64,000 nucleotides of DNA, taken from NCBI GenBank assembly GCA_012845835.1, contig JABAKD010000025.1:23173923-23237922 (forward strand), read 5' to 3'. A program made the translations under genes and the position numbers. The notes beneath the pieces are model-generated. The model was given only the letters and a program-made list of their open reading frames with translations. It did not search any database and was not told where the DNA came from. This stretch comes from Undaria pinnatifida. Lineage: Eukaryota > Sar > Phaeophyceae > Laminariales > Alariaceae. Of the stretch, positions 34,550 through 45,649 are shown piece after piece (position 1 is the first letter of the stretch; each line of letters starts with the position of its first letter).

Positions 34550-35262
34550 GTGTAGCCTTCGAGCAGCACGGTCAATTTATATATATATATATGCAGCTGT
34601 GGGTAGCCTCCGAGCATCACGGTCAATTTAAAGACAGATAATGCCCTTTTTAGTTAAAAACAAATCGCCCAACGATATGTAAAAATGTGTTTGATTATTT
34701 GAAGTAACTGTTTAAGGTAAAATCGTATACACGACCTACACGCGATATGCCCTGAACACGTAGATAAAGCCGTTCGCTTGATGATCAAAAATAACGATTT
34801 GGCACGAAATAATATGGTTTATACCTGGTATCGTAGCACAAACACATGCTACTGCTCGTGGTGCGGTATGTCATGCGTTTCCAAGCGCCGCTCTATTTTG
34901 AAACTGCATGAGACATGCTATAAATAACATTCCCGAATCCCACGCAAGAAGCAAAAAAAATAACATCACAGCAGCACAACACGATTCATCGGGGCGCAAA
35001 GTACATACCTTGATTTTGCCTGTACGGTACTACGTAGACACGTGGCACGTCTGAGCGAGATACTTGAAGGACAGCGAGTAGACTACGAGGGTACTCCCAA
35101 GGCACGTTCTTCGGCTTTTTTAGCTTTTACTACTTAAAACGAAAAAAATGCTCGTAGATTGTCGTACAAGCCACATCAAGCCCAACCAGCCAAGTATCAC
35201 AAAATCAATAGCATTCGTCAATGAATGCGAGATACTGCCACTGTTGTTGTACTGTTGCTGTA
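34550..35262. other. Region without a recognised gene
   Basis: A tandem GTGTGTAGCC(T/G)TCGAGCA.CACGGTCAATTT duplication at 34545-34630 and TA repeats; otherwise AT-rich sequence without motifs. Confidence 0.5.
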
Positions 35263-35594
35263 TCACAGATAGAACATGTCAGCACGCTTACACTTTTTCT
35301 CCACATGCCTAACCTCGTGCTTCCACTGCAGTGAGTCGTAATAGCACTCAGCAGCAGCACGCGCGTATGATACGTACTGTACCGACTCGCGCGACCGCGG
35401 GCCCGGTGGTATCAGCTCCGAGAATTTCCCCTCGTAGGCTCGGAGTGCGTTTGTCCACAATGCAATAGTTCGCTATCACTCGGGGAAGTGCCATTCCATC
35501 CGCCATGGACCTTCCCGTTCGTATCTCAAGATCTCAACAGCTCACAAAAAACGCCAATATTGACAATTAATTGAGCTCCCTGACAAAATGTATC
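35263..35594 (-). pseudogene. Gypsy gag 5' fragment (part 1), interrupted by the Copia insertion
   Basis: The minus-strand frame 35460-35263 encodes a Gag N-terminal piece (ALRAYEGKFSELIPP...). 35370-35594 aligns closely with 49120-49345 of the better-preserved Gypsy copy. Homology resumes after the Copia insertion at 46047-46140. The frame ends early and no protease or reverse transcriptase follows, so it is a remnant. Confidence 0.7.
35590..35594. repeat. 5-bp target duplication GTATC of the minus-strand Copia (left)
   Basis: Exact partner at 46047-46051. The uninterrupted paralogous site near 49345 has GTATC once, as expected. Confidence 0.85.
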
Positions 35595-35999
35595 CGTGAA
35601 TAGCCTGTGAACACAATGGTAAAAGTGCTCTGTCTTCTACGCGAAGAGATGCAGAGGTGGCACCGAAGTGTCTGTTAAAATCACTTGTGATAAGGGAGAA
35701 AAAAGATAGTTTGGAAAAGGCGCTTGAGGCCGAAGAGAGAAGGAGAAGGGAAAGAAGGGAGAGAAGGGAGAGTGATCGTGGTGGGTTGCATCACCACTTG
35801 ATCATCACGGAACAATGCCCGTAGTCCGATAGAATACCGGGACAACGGGACAACCTTAACATACTCAAATCTACGTTTACATCTAGGTTCCAACGAAGAT
35901 TCAACGTAATATTCAACGGAAGATACAACTGCATATCTTATTCGTGCGAATAGACTGCGCATTAAGTTAGGTTTGAATCCAAGGTTCATACTCTCAACA
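35595..35999 (-). repeat. 3' LTR of the minus-strand Copia
   Basis: 405 bp. On the minus strand it begins TGTTGAGAGTATGAACC and ends GGCTATTCACG. It aligns along its whole length with 45650-46046, with visible substitutions and small indels, so it is older than the nested element. Confidence 0.85.
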
Positions 36000-37414
36000 C
36001 GCCCCCATAATGCAAAGTCAGATTGCTAGAGAAGCCTCACATTTGAAAAAAAAATCGTAACAGAATAAAAACAAATGGGTCTCATATTCAGTCCGGTGTT
36101 TCAACCGCGGCAATATGGATGTATCCATGTTATTCACACATTTACTAAAAATAAAGCCTTACATAGAAATATACGTTTGAAAATCACGCTTGGTGTAATT
36201 GCCGGCGATAAGTAGCCTAGAAGTTAAGAAGCAAAGATACGTCTACTGGGTGTTAAACACGCTTCCTGAACTGTCCAAATAGATAAACAATACCAGATAA
36301 ATAAAGAGAATTGTGGACAAGTGTCCATTACGACAGAGTAAAGCATTCTCACTATCCAGTTGTTTGTTTTATGTACTTACGTACTTCCGCACTTGAAAAA
36401 AAAAGAAATAGATGGAATTGAGAATACTGATAGTACTGTAATAGGCAATGATGGGTGTAGTCATAGTCCATCATCGAGCTATATCTCGAAAAAGAATAAA
36501 CAAACAAACAAACAAAGGTCACTGCTGTAAGTTAACCACGCCACTTCAACATGATTGTAGGATACGGATATAACGACAAACTGTCTGATACTAATCGTAC
36601 GCTGAAGAGCATAAGATAGACAGTCTTTGTGAGCCTTTACTCCTTAATGCTGGAATATACACTCGTACGCATTTTCCGGTAGAACATAGCCTATTATTGC
36701 TATACGATCGTTGACTCAAGTTCATACGACCCATAGTTCCACCTTTACTAATACGTAACTGGCGAGCAGTTGTAACTTTACAGTTAACAAATATCTGCTG
36801 CGCTAAGTAATATTTTCTACTCAAGTATCAATTTCAACCGTACCCACATTTCCGGCGCCTGTCCCCGATTGTTGACGGGAGTGCAGTTCGGGTAGCTGTT
36901 GATGGAGCTCATTTGTATAGAAGGTAAAGGAAGGCTGAAGAAGCGCCTAGACAGAGACGGGGAGAAAGGTTGCGATTCGATGTGTACGTCGGCCTTGTTC
37001 TTCCCCGGTCCATTGCAGTCCTGCAGCTGAGTTATAATAGGCCAATCTCTTGTCGGTACATTGCCTTTTTGGTTGTACGTAACGCGCTTTTCCGTCCTCG
37101 GTACATCGCGGTTTGTCGGTGATTGAAAAGTCCGATAGCACATGGTAGAATCCGGTCGTACACCGTACACGGCACAATAAAAAACGGGCTTAGCTTTTTC
37201 CCACTTATGAAACGCCGCAATCTTGTATGGATCTCCATGAAGCAATAATTTTTTTTTTCGATCATGGAGGTTGCCTGAGATAATTTACAAGGAAGTCACT
37301 ATGGTCAAAGACGGTTTTGCGAGCCGGAGCTGTAGTTGCGACTTCAAGGTGTTGGAGCTTAGAAGGAGTTCTCCTAGCTGAACTCGTTGATCTTCGAGCA
37401 GAGGTCGCTGAAGA
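36000..37414 (-). other. 3' interior of the minus Copia, no recognisable coding
   Basis: Expected place of reverse transcriptase and RNase H, but no YVDD-type or RNase H motif is found on the minus strand. The 36817-37245 frame (142 codons) shows no familiar domain. Probably replaced or degraded sequence. Confidence 0.5.
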
Positions 37415-38809
37415 TTAGCATTCTTCCGCTTGTGGTGAGGCCATAGCTTGCGGGTAGGTGTTGGGTACCGAAATAGATACCGAACGGTTTATTTTGTCCA
37501 TTCCAAGAGCCCCTGTGGTGTACTGCGAAACGGTCTCGAACTGCTGTTTCGGAAAATCTTGGCATTGTAGGGCCAGCTGACGCGCTCTTACTTGAGAAAT
37601 GGCCGAGTCTGCTGTTGGTAGAACGGAAGGCAGCTCTTCGATGAAGGAGGATGCTTTTACCCTGCTTTGGTGGTCGGTAAATTTGGCCATGTAGGCGTAT
37701 CCTAGCAGGTCAGTACTCACCAGTTTTATACTTTCGCTGGAAAAGCTAGGCCGCAATGTCTTACGGTGTTCCTTTTGAGTGCTGTTATTGATTTTGCACG
37801 TATCACATGCTGATAAAGTGTCTAAAAACGTTACCCCACACTCTGGGATATTTTTCACCTTTTTCACCTGCCCATTGGAATGACCCAACCTTCTGTGCCC
37901 GATGTTAGCTGGAACGGTTTTAGGCCGAGAAATAGCTTTAGTAGCAGTTAAAGCGTGAACAGCGAGGACGGTTTCCGGTTTGAAGTTTTTGCCAGAAATG
38001 GTCGGATTCGCTGTCTCAGGTGTTCGGCTGGTAGCACCAGTGATGAGGTCGAGATGATGCAGAGAAGAGCAGTGGTTGTCTTTGCGTACGGGTATAGCAA
38101 ATGCACCCATGTGCAGATACGACTTCGTGGCGATGATCACAGCTACCCCTTTCGCAGCAGCTGATCCCCCCGAAAACAGGTGCCTGCCTAGCCCTGGTAC
38201 TACCGTGACAGGAAGCTGCACAGAGTGCTTAGAGCCTATGTGGTCCGACACTTGAACGAACAAAACTCCTTGACCAACGCCAAAAAGGCGATGGTTTCCC
38301 GCTACGTCGATAGTTAAGGGGGGGTCCAGCTGCACGTAGCGGTTTATTTTATGTTCAATGCCCGGTAGAAGCTGATTGTCGATGAAGTGGCTATTAATAG
38401 AAGCTCCGCTGTCCGCGGTCATGGAGAAGTCGACGGGCTGCGCGGCGACGTTGATCGGAAGTGCGGCGATGACAGAATAACCTATACCAACTAGAGGTGA
38501 GGATGGACAGGGAGGAGTCTCGAAGAACGTAGAAGTAGCTGCTGTAGTCGCAGCCGCAGTAGTTGATGGAGCATGTGTCACTGGGACGTAAGCTTCCATT
38601 TGCGTTGTTGAAGTTGGAGTTGTGGCGGTGTTGGCGTGAGCGCTGCGGTTGGTATTATGCCGTCCATTTTGTTGACCAGGACGAGGGCGACGGATTATAT
38701 TGTCGTCCCGCATTTGAGATCGACAGTCGCTGTTATCGTGGCGATCGGTATTATGCAGGCTACACCACGAATTCTTTCGAGGTGTCGGGGAAGGCTTCTT
38801 TCCCGACAT
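37415..38809 (-). pseudogene. Copia polyprotein fragment: end of gag, protease, start of integrase
   Basis: One open frame of 464 codons. Order: Gag tail with a second Cys/His cluster (WCSLHNTDRHDNSDC), Ser/Thr-rich linker, retropepsin motif MTADSGASINSHFID (DSGA active site), then the integrase zinc domain (HRRLGHSN ... CDTC) and the start of the integrase core (STDLLG, the presumed first Asp). The core then loses homology and the second Asp and Glu are not seen. The catalytic remainder of pol is absent. Non-functional although the frame is long. Confidence 0.8.
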
Positions 38810-39741
38810 CTTTCCCTTGCGTTAAAAGCAATTTTGGAGTCGATGGCCTGGCTTTTTGCAGCGTGACCAGGTCGCTACTGCTGAGAGTGTTGACGTGACT
38901 ACCATAGCAAATTCACGCCCCTTCGCTTTTCGCAAAGGCCCATTTCGCATATCTCTATTCGCGTACATATTACGCACCGTTATCACAGCTCGGTTGAGTG
39001 TGAAGTCATCATCTACTTCAGCGCTATATTTTTTTTGCAACTATTCATCCGTGAGTCCTTCCAGCACTATGTCCAATATGCTGTAATCGTTGAATACCTC
39101 TCCCATGTCCACCAATTCATCCCGCAATTAGTATACTTCATCTATGAACACGTCCGGGTCTTGCCCATCCGTCATGACCATATGCGTCAGTTGTTGTTTG
39201 AGTGTACGTCTACGTTGGCGGGTGGAAGTTTGATATTTTCAAACCATACCATCTCAAGCAGCCTATCCATTTGCAGGTTCACCTCGTTTGGGCTTGAATT
39301 GTAGCAGAAAGCTGGCCGCAGCTCCCGATGTACTCAGGAACAAAAAGCCGAAGAGAAGACGGTTGTCAAGGTGCCAGTGCGTGATGTCTTCCAAATTCGA
39401 GATGTTGTCATCTGTGGCCAATGTAACTGATGTTGCGGCTGGAAGTGTAGAATATCCTGAAGATGATGGTAGCAGATGCGCCGTGTCCACGGGAGTACTC
39501 CCTGCGTCCGGCTGTACATTTTCTGCTGTGCCAGCCGGGGGTGTTTCCTCGGACTGAGTGTCCGTTTCGTCAGCGGCCTGGCTGCGAGTTACAGCTCGTG
39601 AAGGCCTACGTATTCTAGAAGATGGACGAGGACTAATTAGTTTAGGCTCGGGGCAAGGACGCCCTTCCAGGATATCAGAGATCTCGGCATGACGCATGCT
39701 TATCACGGACTGAGCCGTGCGTTTCCATACGTCGAACGTAC
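38810..39741 (-). pseudogene. Copia gag (main part), with stops, 5' end displaced by the nested element
   Basis: Reading from 39741 downward: TFDVWKRT (typical Copia Gag start, whose preceding KFIGR residues lie beyond the nested element at about 45440-45460), then a divergent 39706-39263 segment, then HMVMTDGQDPDVFIDEVY, stop, LRDELVDMGEVFNDYS, stop, LQKKYSAEVDDDFTLNRA. The zinc knuckle reads WSRCKKPGHRLQNC: the first Cys is Trp. Premature stops and the lost Cys mark it as dead. Confidence 0.75.
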
Positions 39742-40273
39742 TGTTCGTGATAGCGGCATGTATGTATCAACTGTACTGCGGTGAAACTCTGATTGGTTGG
39801 TTTGAATAGCAGAACTGTTGATTGTATGTTGTTGTACCAGAATACTCTTCTTGTGGTGCTACGGTACTTCGGTAGATTGTACATGTGCACGAGTTATACA
39901 TCGGACCGTAGTGGTGTGTACGGTACGTTGGTATGTCGGTACGTTGGACATATTGGCGAATAGGAACAGTCCTGTAGTGTTGCTAACACGATATAGCTTG
40001 TCTCAACGAACAGCCTAGCAATGAGTTACAGTTACATACGTTGTGTCACGGAGGTAAGTTACAGGGATCGTCTCGTGGTATCACCCACGAGCAGTCCCAC
40101 GGGTATGTACGAGTAGGCACTATGCGAGGAGGTTTAGGTATTCGACTACGAGCGGTTGTTACTGGGCTGTGGAGAGTTGGCCCACATGACCCACTCCACT
40201 TTCTGACCTGTCTCTCCAGACATTGGTCTCTCTAATATAATACCTTTCTCCAGAAGCAACTGATTTACCAACA
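39742..40273 (+). repeat. 5' LTR of the plus-strand Copia
   Basis: 532 bp, TGTTCGTGATAGCGG...CCAACA. Same length as the 3' LTR and about 99% identical. Confidence 0.93.
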
Positions 40274-40361
40274 CGCTATAGCGCTATCGGGCGACTGCTG
40301 TACGTCCCCCTGGACTTTGTTCGACGAGACTGTGAGGGCGGCTTGATCAACCGGCCTCGTC

Positions 40362-42629
40362 ATGGCTGAACAGGAGGGAGGTGACCCTGCGGCAAACCAA
40401 CAGGGTGACCCGCAGGGCTTTGGTGAGAGAATGGATTCCTTAGAGTCTCGAGTGTCTCAAATGCTGGATATGTTTTCTAACCAGCAGCAGATGCTCCAGA
40501 CAGTTGTTGAGGCACACCAGAGGGAGAATGTGGAGTCCTCTAGTTCGCGTGCTGCGCCGCGAGGCATCGAACTAGAGTCTGGTGTGCACCAATCGGGTGC
40601 TGCCGGTAGGACCGCGGGGAGTACGGGAGGCGATACCCTAGGCTTTGGCGTGTCCGACATGAGGGTTGGGAGTAGGGGTGTTGTAGACCCAGGCTTGAAC
40701 CCGCGTGTTTCTGATGAGAATCGTTCCTCTGTTCCTGCAGTAAACTTTGGTTCGGTTGACGGGACTGTTGGTGGGGCTTTAGGTAGCCAGTCCTCTGTTC
40801 CGCCCACTACCTCAGCAAGTGAGTGGTGGGGAAAAGTCGCTAGTGGGAACACACTGATCGCAGCGGCCGACAGTAGTTCGGGGGAGAGCTTGGGTGGGGG
40901 TCTTTTCAAGAAAGTTCCCAAGGCCCCTGAATTTATCGGTACTGATGTATCGTATCCTTCATGGTCGCAGAATTCTCTGCTCAAAGCTCGTCACTACAAT
41001 CTGAGCGAGCCGTTCACCTGTGATATCGACATTAAAATTGCCGACGTTAATTTTGACGTGACCCCTTGGGTAGAGAAGGGATACAGCGTTGGTGTACTGC
41101 GTCAGCATGAGATTGCTTGGTGGTTTCTGTTCGACTGCTTGAAGGCGTGTGATGATTTGAGTAGGATGTGGTATGATGTCTCTGGTCTGAAGTGTCCGAT
41201 GACGTCCCGTGATGATCTGATTATGAGCGCCGTCAGTAATGATATGATCCTGAAAGCTGTCAACAAGGCTAGATATCTCGAGGATTGGTATGCTGACACA
41301 GGCACTTCATATCACATGACTGATTCCCTGTCTTGCATGAGAGACTTGAAGCCTTGCCACAGAAGTGTGAATGGAATTGGTGGCGTGTCTTGTGAAGTAG
41401 CTTACTCCGGAACGCTAGACTTGGTATTTGTGACTGCTGACAGTGAGTTCTCCGTGGAATTGAAGAACGTATTGTACTCTCCCAACTTGGGGTATAATCT
41501 CTTTTCTCCGAGTGCAGAGTTTGATGGCGAGTCATGGAATGGTCTTGGTGGTCCTAATGGTGTTATGACTGCATTCAATGGACAAGTAACTTTTCAGAAC
41601 TTCGATGGCATGCTGATTGCGTCTGCGTATCGCCTAGGAGAAGCCTCTGTTGGTACGGTGTTGGCTGCTCTCACTCCCGCCAACCCCAAGCATGAAACTA
41701 CGATGGATATCAACGATTTCCACAATATTTATGCACATTCGCACGAGGGTCTGCTTCGCACTACTGCAAAGCGATTAGATACCAAGTTGGTTGGTGACAT
41801 GCATGCTTGTTCAGGGTGTTCGATGTCGAAGGCTATTCGGAAAGGAATCGTTCGGGAAACTAAAACCCGATCGGATAAAAAGTTGGGCAGAGTTTTTGTT
41901 GACCTGGGAGGAAGGAAGGACATTGCGTCCGTAGGGGGAAAACATTACCCCGTGATTGTGAAGGATGATTTCACGAGACGTGCATGGCTGTATCTCCTGA
42001 AAAATAAATCAGACGCTGGCAGTGCTTTCCGGAGTTTTCTTGCGAGTGTGGGTGCTGATGGTGTCCCGCCATTGGTTGAGATTGTTAGGTCTGACAATGG
42101 TGGGGAGTTTTTCGGGGGGGAGTTTGCATCTGTGTGCAACGATCTTTTGATCAAACAAGAGTTCACACCGGCTTATAGTCCGCAATATAATGGTGTTACA
42201 GAGCGTGGGCAGGGATTGATAGAGGAGGAGGCGATGGCGGCTCGTATTCAAGCTAAAGTTCTTTTTGGGCATGTACAGTTACCTAAGACTGATAAACTCT
42301 GGGCTGAGGCTATGCACTGGGCTTGCAAAGCGATGAACCACACTGCGTGTTCTGCTAAACCTGAATCCAAATCGCCGTATGAAATGTGGTATGGTGAACC
42401 TCGTCCCGCTAGACCGTATCCGTTTTTGAAGCCCGCCTACTGTAGGTGGCAGCGACCGTCAAAGCTGCTGCCGAAGGGTGAGAGTTGTTTCTATGTCGGT
42501 CCTTCGAGAGACCACCCGCGTGATTGTCATAGAGTACTTACGAGGGCTGGTACTATTCAAGAAACGAGGGATGTGACGTGGGAGGTGCTGCCGTCACAGC
42601 TCCCTCCGCTGCAACCTCTTTGCCGATAG
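40362..42629 (+). CDS. Copia Gag-protease-integrase polyprotein
   Basis: 755 codons from ATG at 40362, 89 bp after the LTR. Residues ~1-190 are a Gly/Ser-rich N-terminus with a heptad-like stretch (SLESRVSQMLDMF). Gag core begins near FIGTDVSYPSWSQNSLL (~193). The protease motif is WYADTGTSYHMTDS (DTG, ~310). The integrase zinc domain is HSHEGLL...CSGCSMSKA (~460-490). Core residues are D in VFVDLGG, D in VRSDNGGEFF and E in NGVTERGQ. The Gag zinc knuckle (CCHC) normally expected before the protease is not visible and the Gag stretch is short, suggesting an in-frame deletion. The frame stops at 42629, after the start of the linker to reverse transcriptase. Confidence 0.88.
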   Translation: MAEQEGGDPAANQQGDPQGFGERMDSLESRVSQMLDMFSNQQQMLQTVVEAHQRENVESSSSRAAPRGIELESGVHQSGAAGRTAGSTGGDTLGFGVSDMRVGSRGVVDPGLNPRVSDENRSSVPAVNFGSVDGTVGGALGSQSSVPPTTSASEWWGKVASGNTLIAAADSSSGESLGGGLFKKVPKAPEFIGTDVSYPSWSQNSLLKARHYNLSEPFTCDIDIKIADVNFDVTPWVEKGYSVGVLRQHEIAWWFLFDCLKACDDLSRMWYDVSGLKCPMTSRDDLIMSAVSNDMILKAVNKARYLEDWYADTGTSYHMTDSLSCMRDLKPCHRSVNGIGGVSCEVAYSGTLDLVFVTADSEFSVELKNVLYSPNLGYNLFSPSAEFDGESWNGLGGPNGVMTAFNGQVTFQNFDGMLIASAYRLGEASVGTVLAALTPANPKHETTMDINDFHNIYAHSHEGLLRTTAKRLDTKLVGDMHACSGCSMSKAIRKGIVRETKTRSDKKLGRVFVDLGGRKDIASVGGKHYPVIVKDDFTRRAWLYLLKNKSDAGSAFRSFLASVGADGVPPLVEIVRSDNGGEFFGGEFASVCNDLLIKQEFTPAYSPQYNGVTERGQGLIEEEAMAARIQAKVLFGHVQLPKTDKLWAEAMHWACKAMNHTACSAKPESKSPYEMWYGEPRPARPYPFLKPAYCRWQRPSKLLPKGESCFYVGPSRDHPRDCHRVLTRAGTIQETRDVTWEVLPSQLPPLQPLCR

Positions 42630-43059
42630 AGATAGGAGAGGAGGGAGGGGAGGATAGTGACGACGATGTTGAGACCGAGATATGGCCGCTTGTGGGAAGA
42701 GGAGTCGCTCACACACTTTTGAAACGTGATGCCGTGCCCTCTGGTGCGGGAGTCGGGGAGGTTGAGAGTGTTGGCGCAGGTAGTATAGGCCGTCCTTTTC
42801 TGTTCCATCTTCCCCTGCTGAACCGTCTGCCCCCGTGAGCATTTCTTCTGGTAATGTAGCTCCTTCTGTGTCTTCGCCCGTGAATGACGGGGAGGGCCAG
42901 GGAGGGCAGGAATCAGGAGAGGTAGAGATGGGGGATCTGGGAGGGGATGATGAGGTAGAGTCGATGGGGCAGGGAGGGCACGATGATGAAGAGTCGATTG
43001 GGTCGGGAGGACTGGTAGAGGCGGAGGCATCCCCTCCAGCCGCTCGTCGTCCGTGACAT
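42630..43059 (+). other. Integrase-reverse transcriptase linker, frameshifted
   Basis: Acidic Gly/Ser/Glu-rich linker coding continues in frame 2 (about 42578-42838) and then in the reverse transcriptase frame (42835-43053), ending in TGA at 43054-43056, six bases before the frame reopens at 43060. Two shifts and one stop separate the two halves of pol. This could be decay, or a misread C/G-rich stretch. Confidence 0.6.
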
Positions 43060-44829
43060 GTGGCCGAGCTTGCTGACTTTAATACTTCCGCGCGTGAAAA
43101 TGATGAAGTGAGAGAAGGTAGGACTCGCGCGCAAACTCGTGCAGTCAACCAGCAGAGTGTACCCGGCCTCATGGCCACCCTAGGACCCATCTTCGCGACA
43201 GAGGTCGTGTACTCATTGTTGTCGGAGCAGAGAGCAGGTGATGAGACGGAATTGCCGAAAGAACTGGTTCAGGATGTAGAATCGGAGCCTGGTAGTTATC
43301 AGGAAGCCCAGCGTTCGAAGTACGCTAATATTTGGGAAGGAGCCAGGTCTGCCGAAATTGAAGGCTTGATAAGAACAGGAACGTTCACGTTGGCAGTAAA
43401 AGTCCCGATAGGCTGTAATGTGATTGATGCTAGATGGGTTTTCAAGTGGAAAGCAGACGAAACAGGAAAGATAGTGAAGGCCAAGGCTAGGCTTGTAGCG
43501 AAGGGCTTCAAGCAGAAGTATGGTGTGGATTATCTTGAGACATTCTCGCCTACCGCAAATGCTGCATCTTTACGATTGCTGATAGTGTTGTCGTGTTTGT
43601 ACAATTTGGAAATACTCCACTGGGATATTGAGCAAGCATTTGTTCAGTCGAAATTGGATCACGAGGTGTTCATGAAGTTGCCTCCTGGCTGCGGGTCGAT
43701 GTCAGGAAAGGTTGTCCGTTTGAACAAGAGTTTGTACGGATTGAAGCAGGCTTCTAGGACATTTTACAAGAGGCTGGTGTCGGAACTGAAGAGGATTGGT
43801 TTTGAGCAGTCAATGTCTGACCCCTGTGTCCTGCGTTTCATGATGGGAGACGAGGTATTGGGGATGGTCGCGATCCACGTGGATGACATTCTGTATGCAG
43901 GAAGTAAGAGCCTTGCCAAGGTGGTTGTGGCAGCACTAGGTGACTCTCTTCCTACGACGGACTTGGGGGAGGTCAAGTTCTTTCTAGGTTGTGAATATAT
44001 TCGCGACCATGAGGCTGGTACGATTGAGATTTCTCAAGAAAGTTGTATCAGGAGTGTTCTCGACAGATTCAATATATGTCGCACCAGCTCGATCCCTGCT
44101 TCCCTTGCCGATGATAACAGGTCCGTGATGGAGGATGAGGGGGCAGGAGATGTGCCGTTCCGAGAGGTGGTGGGGAGCCTGATGTGGACCGCCAGCCAGA
44201 CAAGGCCCGACATCGCGAATGCTGTGCGGGCGGTGGCGAGGCACTCTCACGAACCAAAGAGGAGCCACTGGAAGGCAGCTCAGAAGATTCTCAATTATCT
44301 TCTGGAAACGGCGCATCTGACTTTAAAGTTCAAGCAGGATAGTTCGGTAGACGCAGGCACGTTGGTGTATGTAGATGCTGACTTTGCAAGTAGGGCCACT
44401 GACCGTAGATCAGTTTCGGGTGCGATGGTTTTCGTGGTGGCGATGCTTGTAGTTTGGATTTCTAGGACGCAGAAATGCGTTTCACAGTCAACTTCAGAAG
44501 CAGAGTATCTTGCGATGGGAGATGGTGTAAAGGAGGCTCTGTTTGTAAACGGAATGCTTCAGTTCCTGAGGCCTAGTGCGAAGCCTCGTAAGATAGATGT
44601 CCTTGAAGACAACGAGGGGGCGATTACGCTCGTAGAGAACCCGCTGAGCTCGAGTAGGAGTAAGCACATCGATGTGAGGCACCACTTTCTTAGGAATCTG
44701 ACCGAGGAGGGTGTGATCGAAGTCACCCACGACCCCAGCGAGAAACAACACGCGGACATCCTCACGAAGGCGTTGCCGAGAGATCTTTTTGAAGTTCACC
44801 GCGACTTTGCACTTGGTATCAAGAAGTAG
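43060..44829 (+). CDS. Copia reverse transcriptase-RNase H
   Basis: 589 codons, no convincing own ATG at its 5' edge; normally the C-terminal half of the polyprotein. Reverse transcriptase landmarks in order: ARWVFKWKADETG, ARLVAKGFKQKYGVDYLETF, DIEQAFVQSKL, NKSLYGLKQASRTFYKRL, the catalytic HVDDILYAG (YVDD-type box) and LGEVKFFLGCEY. RNase H landmarks: VYVDADFASRATDRRSVSG, STSEAEYLAM, EDNEGAITL and SKHIDVRHHFLR. All catalytic acids appear present. It ends 76 bp before the 3' LTR. Enzymatically plausible if expressed, but cut off from Gag by the linker shifts. Confidence 0.9.
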   Translation: MAELADFNTSARENDEVREGRTRAQTRAVNQQSVPGLMATLGPIFATEVVYSLLSEQRAGDETELPKELVQDVESEPGSYQEAQRSKYANIWEGARSAEIEGLIRTGTFTLAVKVPIGCNVIDARWVFKWKADETGKIVKAKARLVAKGFKQKYGVDYLETFSPTANAASLRLLIVLSCLYNLEILHWDIEQAFVQSKLDHEVFMKLPPGCGSMSGKVVRLNKSLYGLKQASRTFYKRLVSELKRIGFEQSMSDPCVLRFMMGDEVLGMVAIHVDDILYAGSKSLAKVVVAALGDSLPTTDLGEVKFFLGCEYIRDHEAGTIEISQESCIRSVLDRFNICRTSSIPASLADDNRSVMEDEGAGDVPFREVVGSLMWTASQTRPDIANAVRAVARHSHEPKRSHWKAAQKILNYLLETAHLTLKFKQDSSVDAGTLVYVDADFASRATDRRSVSGAMVFVVAMLVVWISRTQKCVSQSTSEAEYLAMGDGVKEALFVNGMLQFLRPSAKPRKIDVLEDNEGAITLVENPLSSSRSKHIDVRHHFLRNLTEEGVIEVTHDPSEKQHADILTKALPRDLFEVHRDFALGIKK

Positions 44830-44904
44830 AAGTCTGAGTCGTTTTGTTTTTGTTTTTGTTTGATATGTATTTGGTCTGGTAGATACAACAGCCCCTAGGG
44901 AGGG

Positions 44905-45436
44905 TGTTCGAGATAGCGGCATGTATGTATCAACTGTACTGCGGTGAAACTCTGATTGGTTGGTTTGAATAGCAGAACTGTTGATTGTATGTTGTTGTAC
45001 CAGAATACTCTTCTTGTGGTGCTACGGTACTTCGGTAGATTGTACATGTGCACGAGTTATACATCGGACCGTAGTGGTGTGTACGGTACGTTGGTATGTC
45101 GGTACGTTGGACACATTGACGAATAGGAACATTCCTGTAGTGTTGCTAACACGATTTAGCTTGTCTCAACGAACAGCCTAGCAATGAGTTACAGTTACAT
45201 ACGTTGTGTCACGGAGGTAAGTTACAGGGATCGTCTCGTGGTATCACCCACGAGCAGTCCCACGGGTATGTACGAGTAGGCACTATGCGAGGAGGTTTAG
45301 GTATTCGACTACGAGCGGTTGTTACTGGGCTGTGGAGAGTTGGCCCACATGACCCACTCCACTTTCTGACCTGTCTCTCCAGACATTGGTCTCTCTAATA
45401 TAATACCTTTCTCCAGAAGCAACTGATTTACCAACA
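44905..45436 (+). repeat. 3' LTR of the plus-strand Copia
   Basis: 532 bp. By eye it differs from the 5' LTR at position 7 and at about four sites in the middle (GGACAYATTGRCG, AACAKTCC, CGATWTAGC). It contains the same CACGAGCAGTCCCACGGG hairpin-like segment. Confidence 0.93.
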
Positions 45437-45649
45437 CTTACGCCCAATAAATTTGTCGTTTAGAACTCTAAGGTGATGCTGACGCTGATGCTGATGCTGA
45501 TTGCTGATGCTGATGCTGATACTGATGCTGATGCTGTGGCCGGCTTATTGGTGGTTTCTCTCAAACTTCCCGGTAAGATGCGACAAACTTCAATGAGATG
45601 TCGCTTGGTGCCGATCGATGTTTATATCGAAGGTCGAAGGCTCATAACC
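45437..45649 (-). other. 5' leader and gag start of the minus Copia, with GCTGAT repeat
   Basis: This is the part of the minus Copia upstream of the nested insertion. 45474-45540 is a GATGCT hexamer microsatellite. The minus frame across 45437-45500 reads a His/Gln repeat then LNDKFIGR, which joins TFDVWKR at 39741. No clean ATG was found for this gag. Confidence 0.6.

Larger units (their letters stand above)
39742..45436 (+). mobile_element. Young Copia LTR retrotransposon (plus), nested in the minus Copia gag
   Basis: 5,695 bp with two 532-bp LTRs that begin TGTTCG and end CCAACA and differ at about five positions by eye. Flanks are CGTAC and CTTAC (a 5-bp duplication with one mismatch). 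It carries gag-protease-integrase and reverse transcriptase-RNase H frames. A purine-rich tract (CCCTAGGGAGGG) precedes the 3' LTR. No clear TGG-type primer-binding site follows the 5' LTR. Low LTR divergence means recent insertion, although the linker between the two main frames contains frameshifts and a stop. Confidence 0.93.

Noticed and set aside
36817-37245. 142-codon minus-strand frame inside the minus Copia as reverse transcriptase
   Set aside because: No reverse transcriptase or RNase H motif can be found in it; the position fits but the sequence does not.
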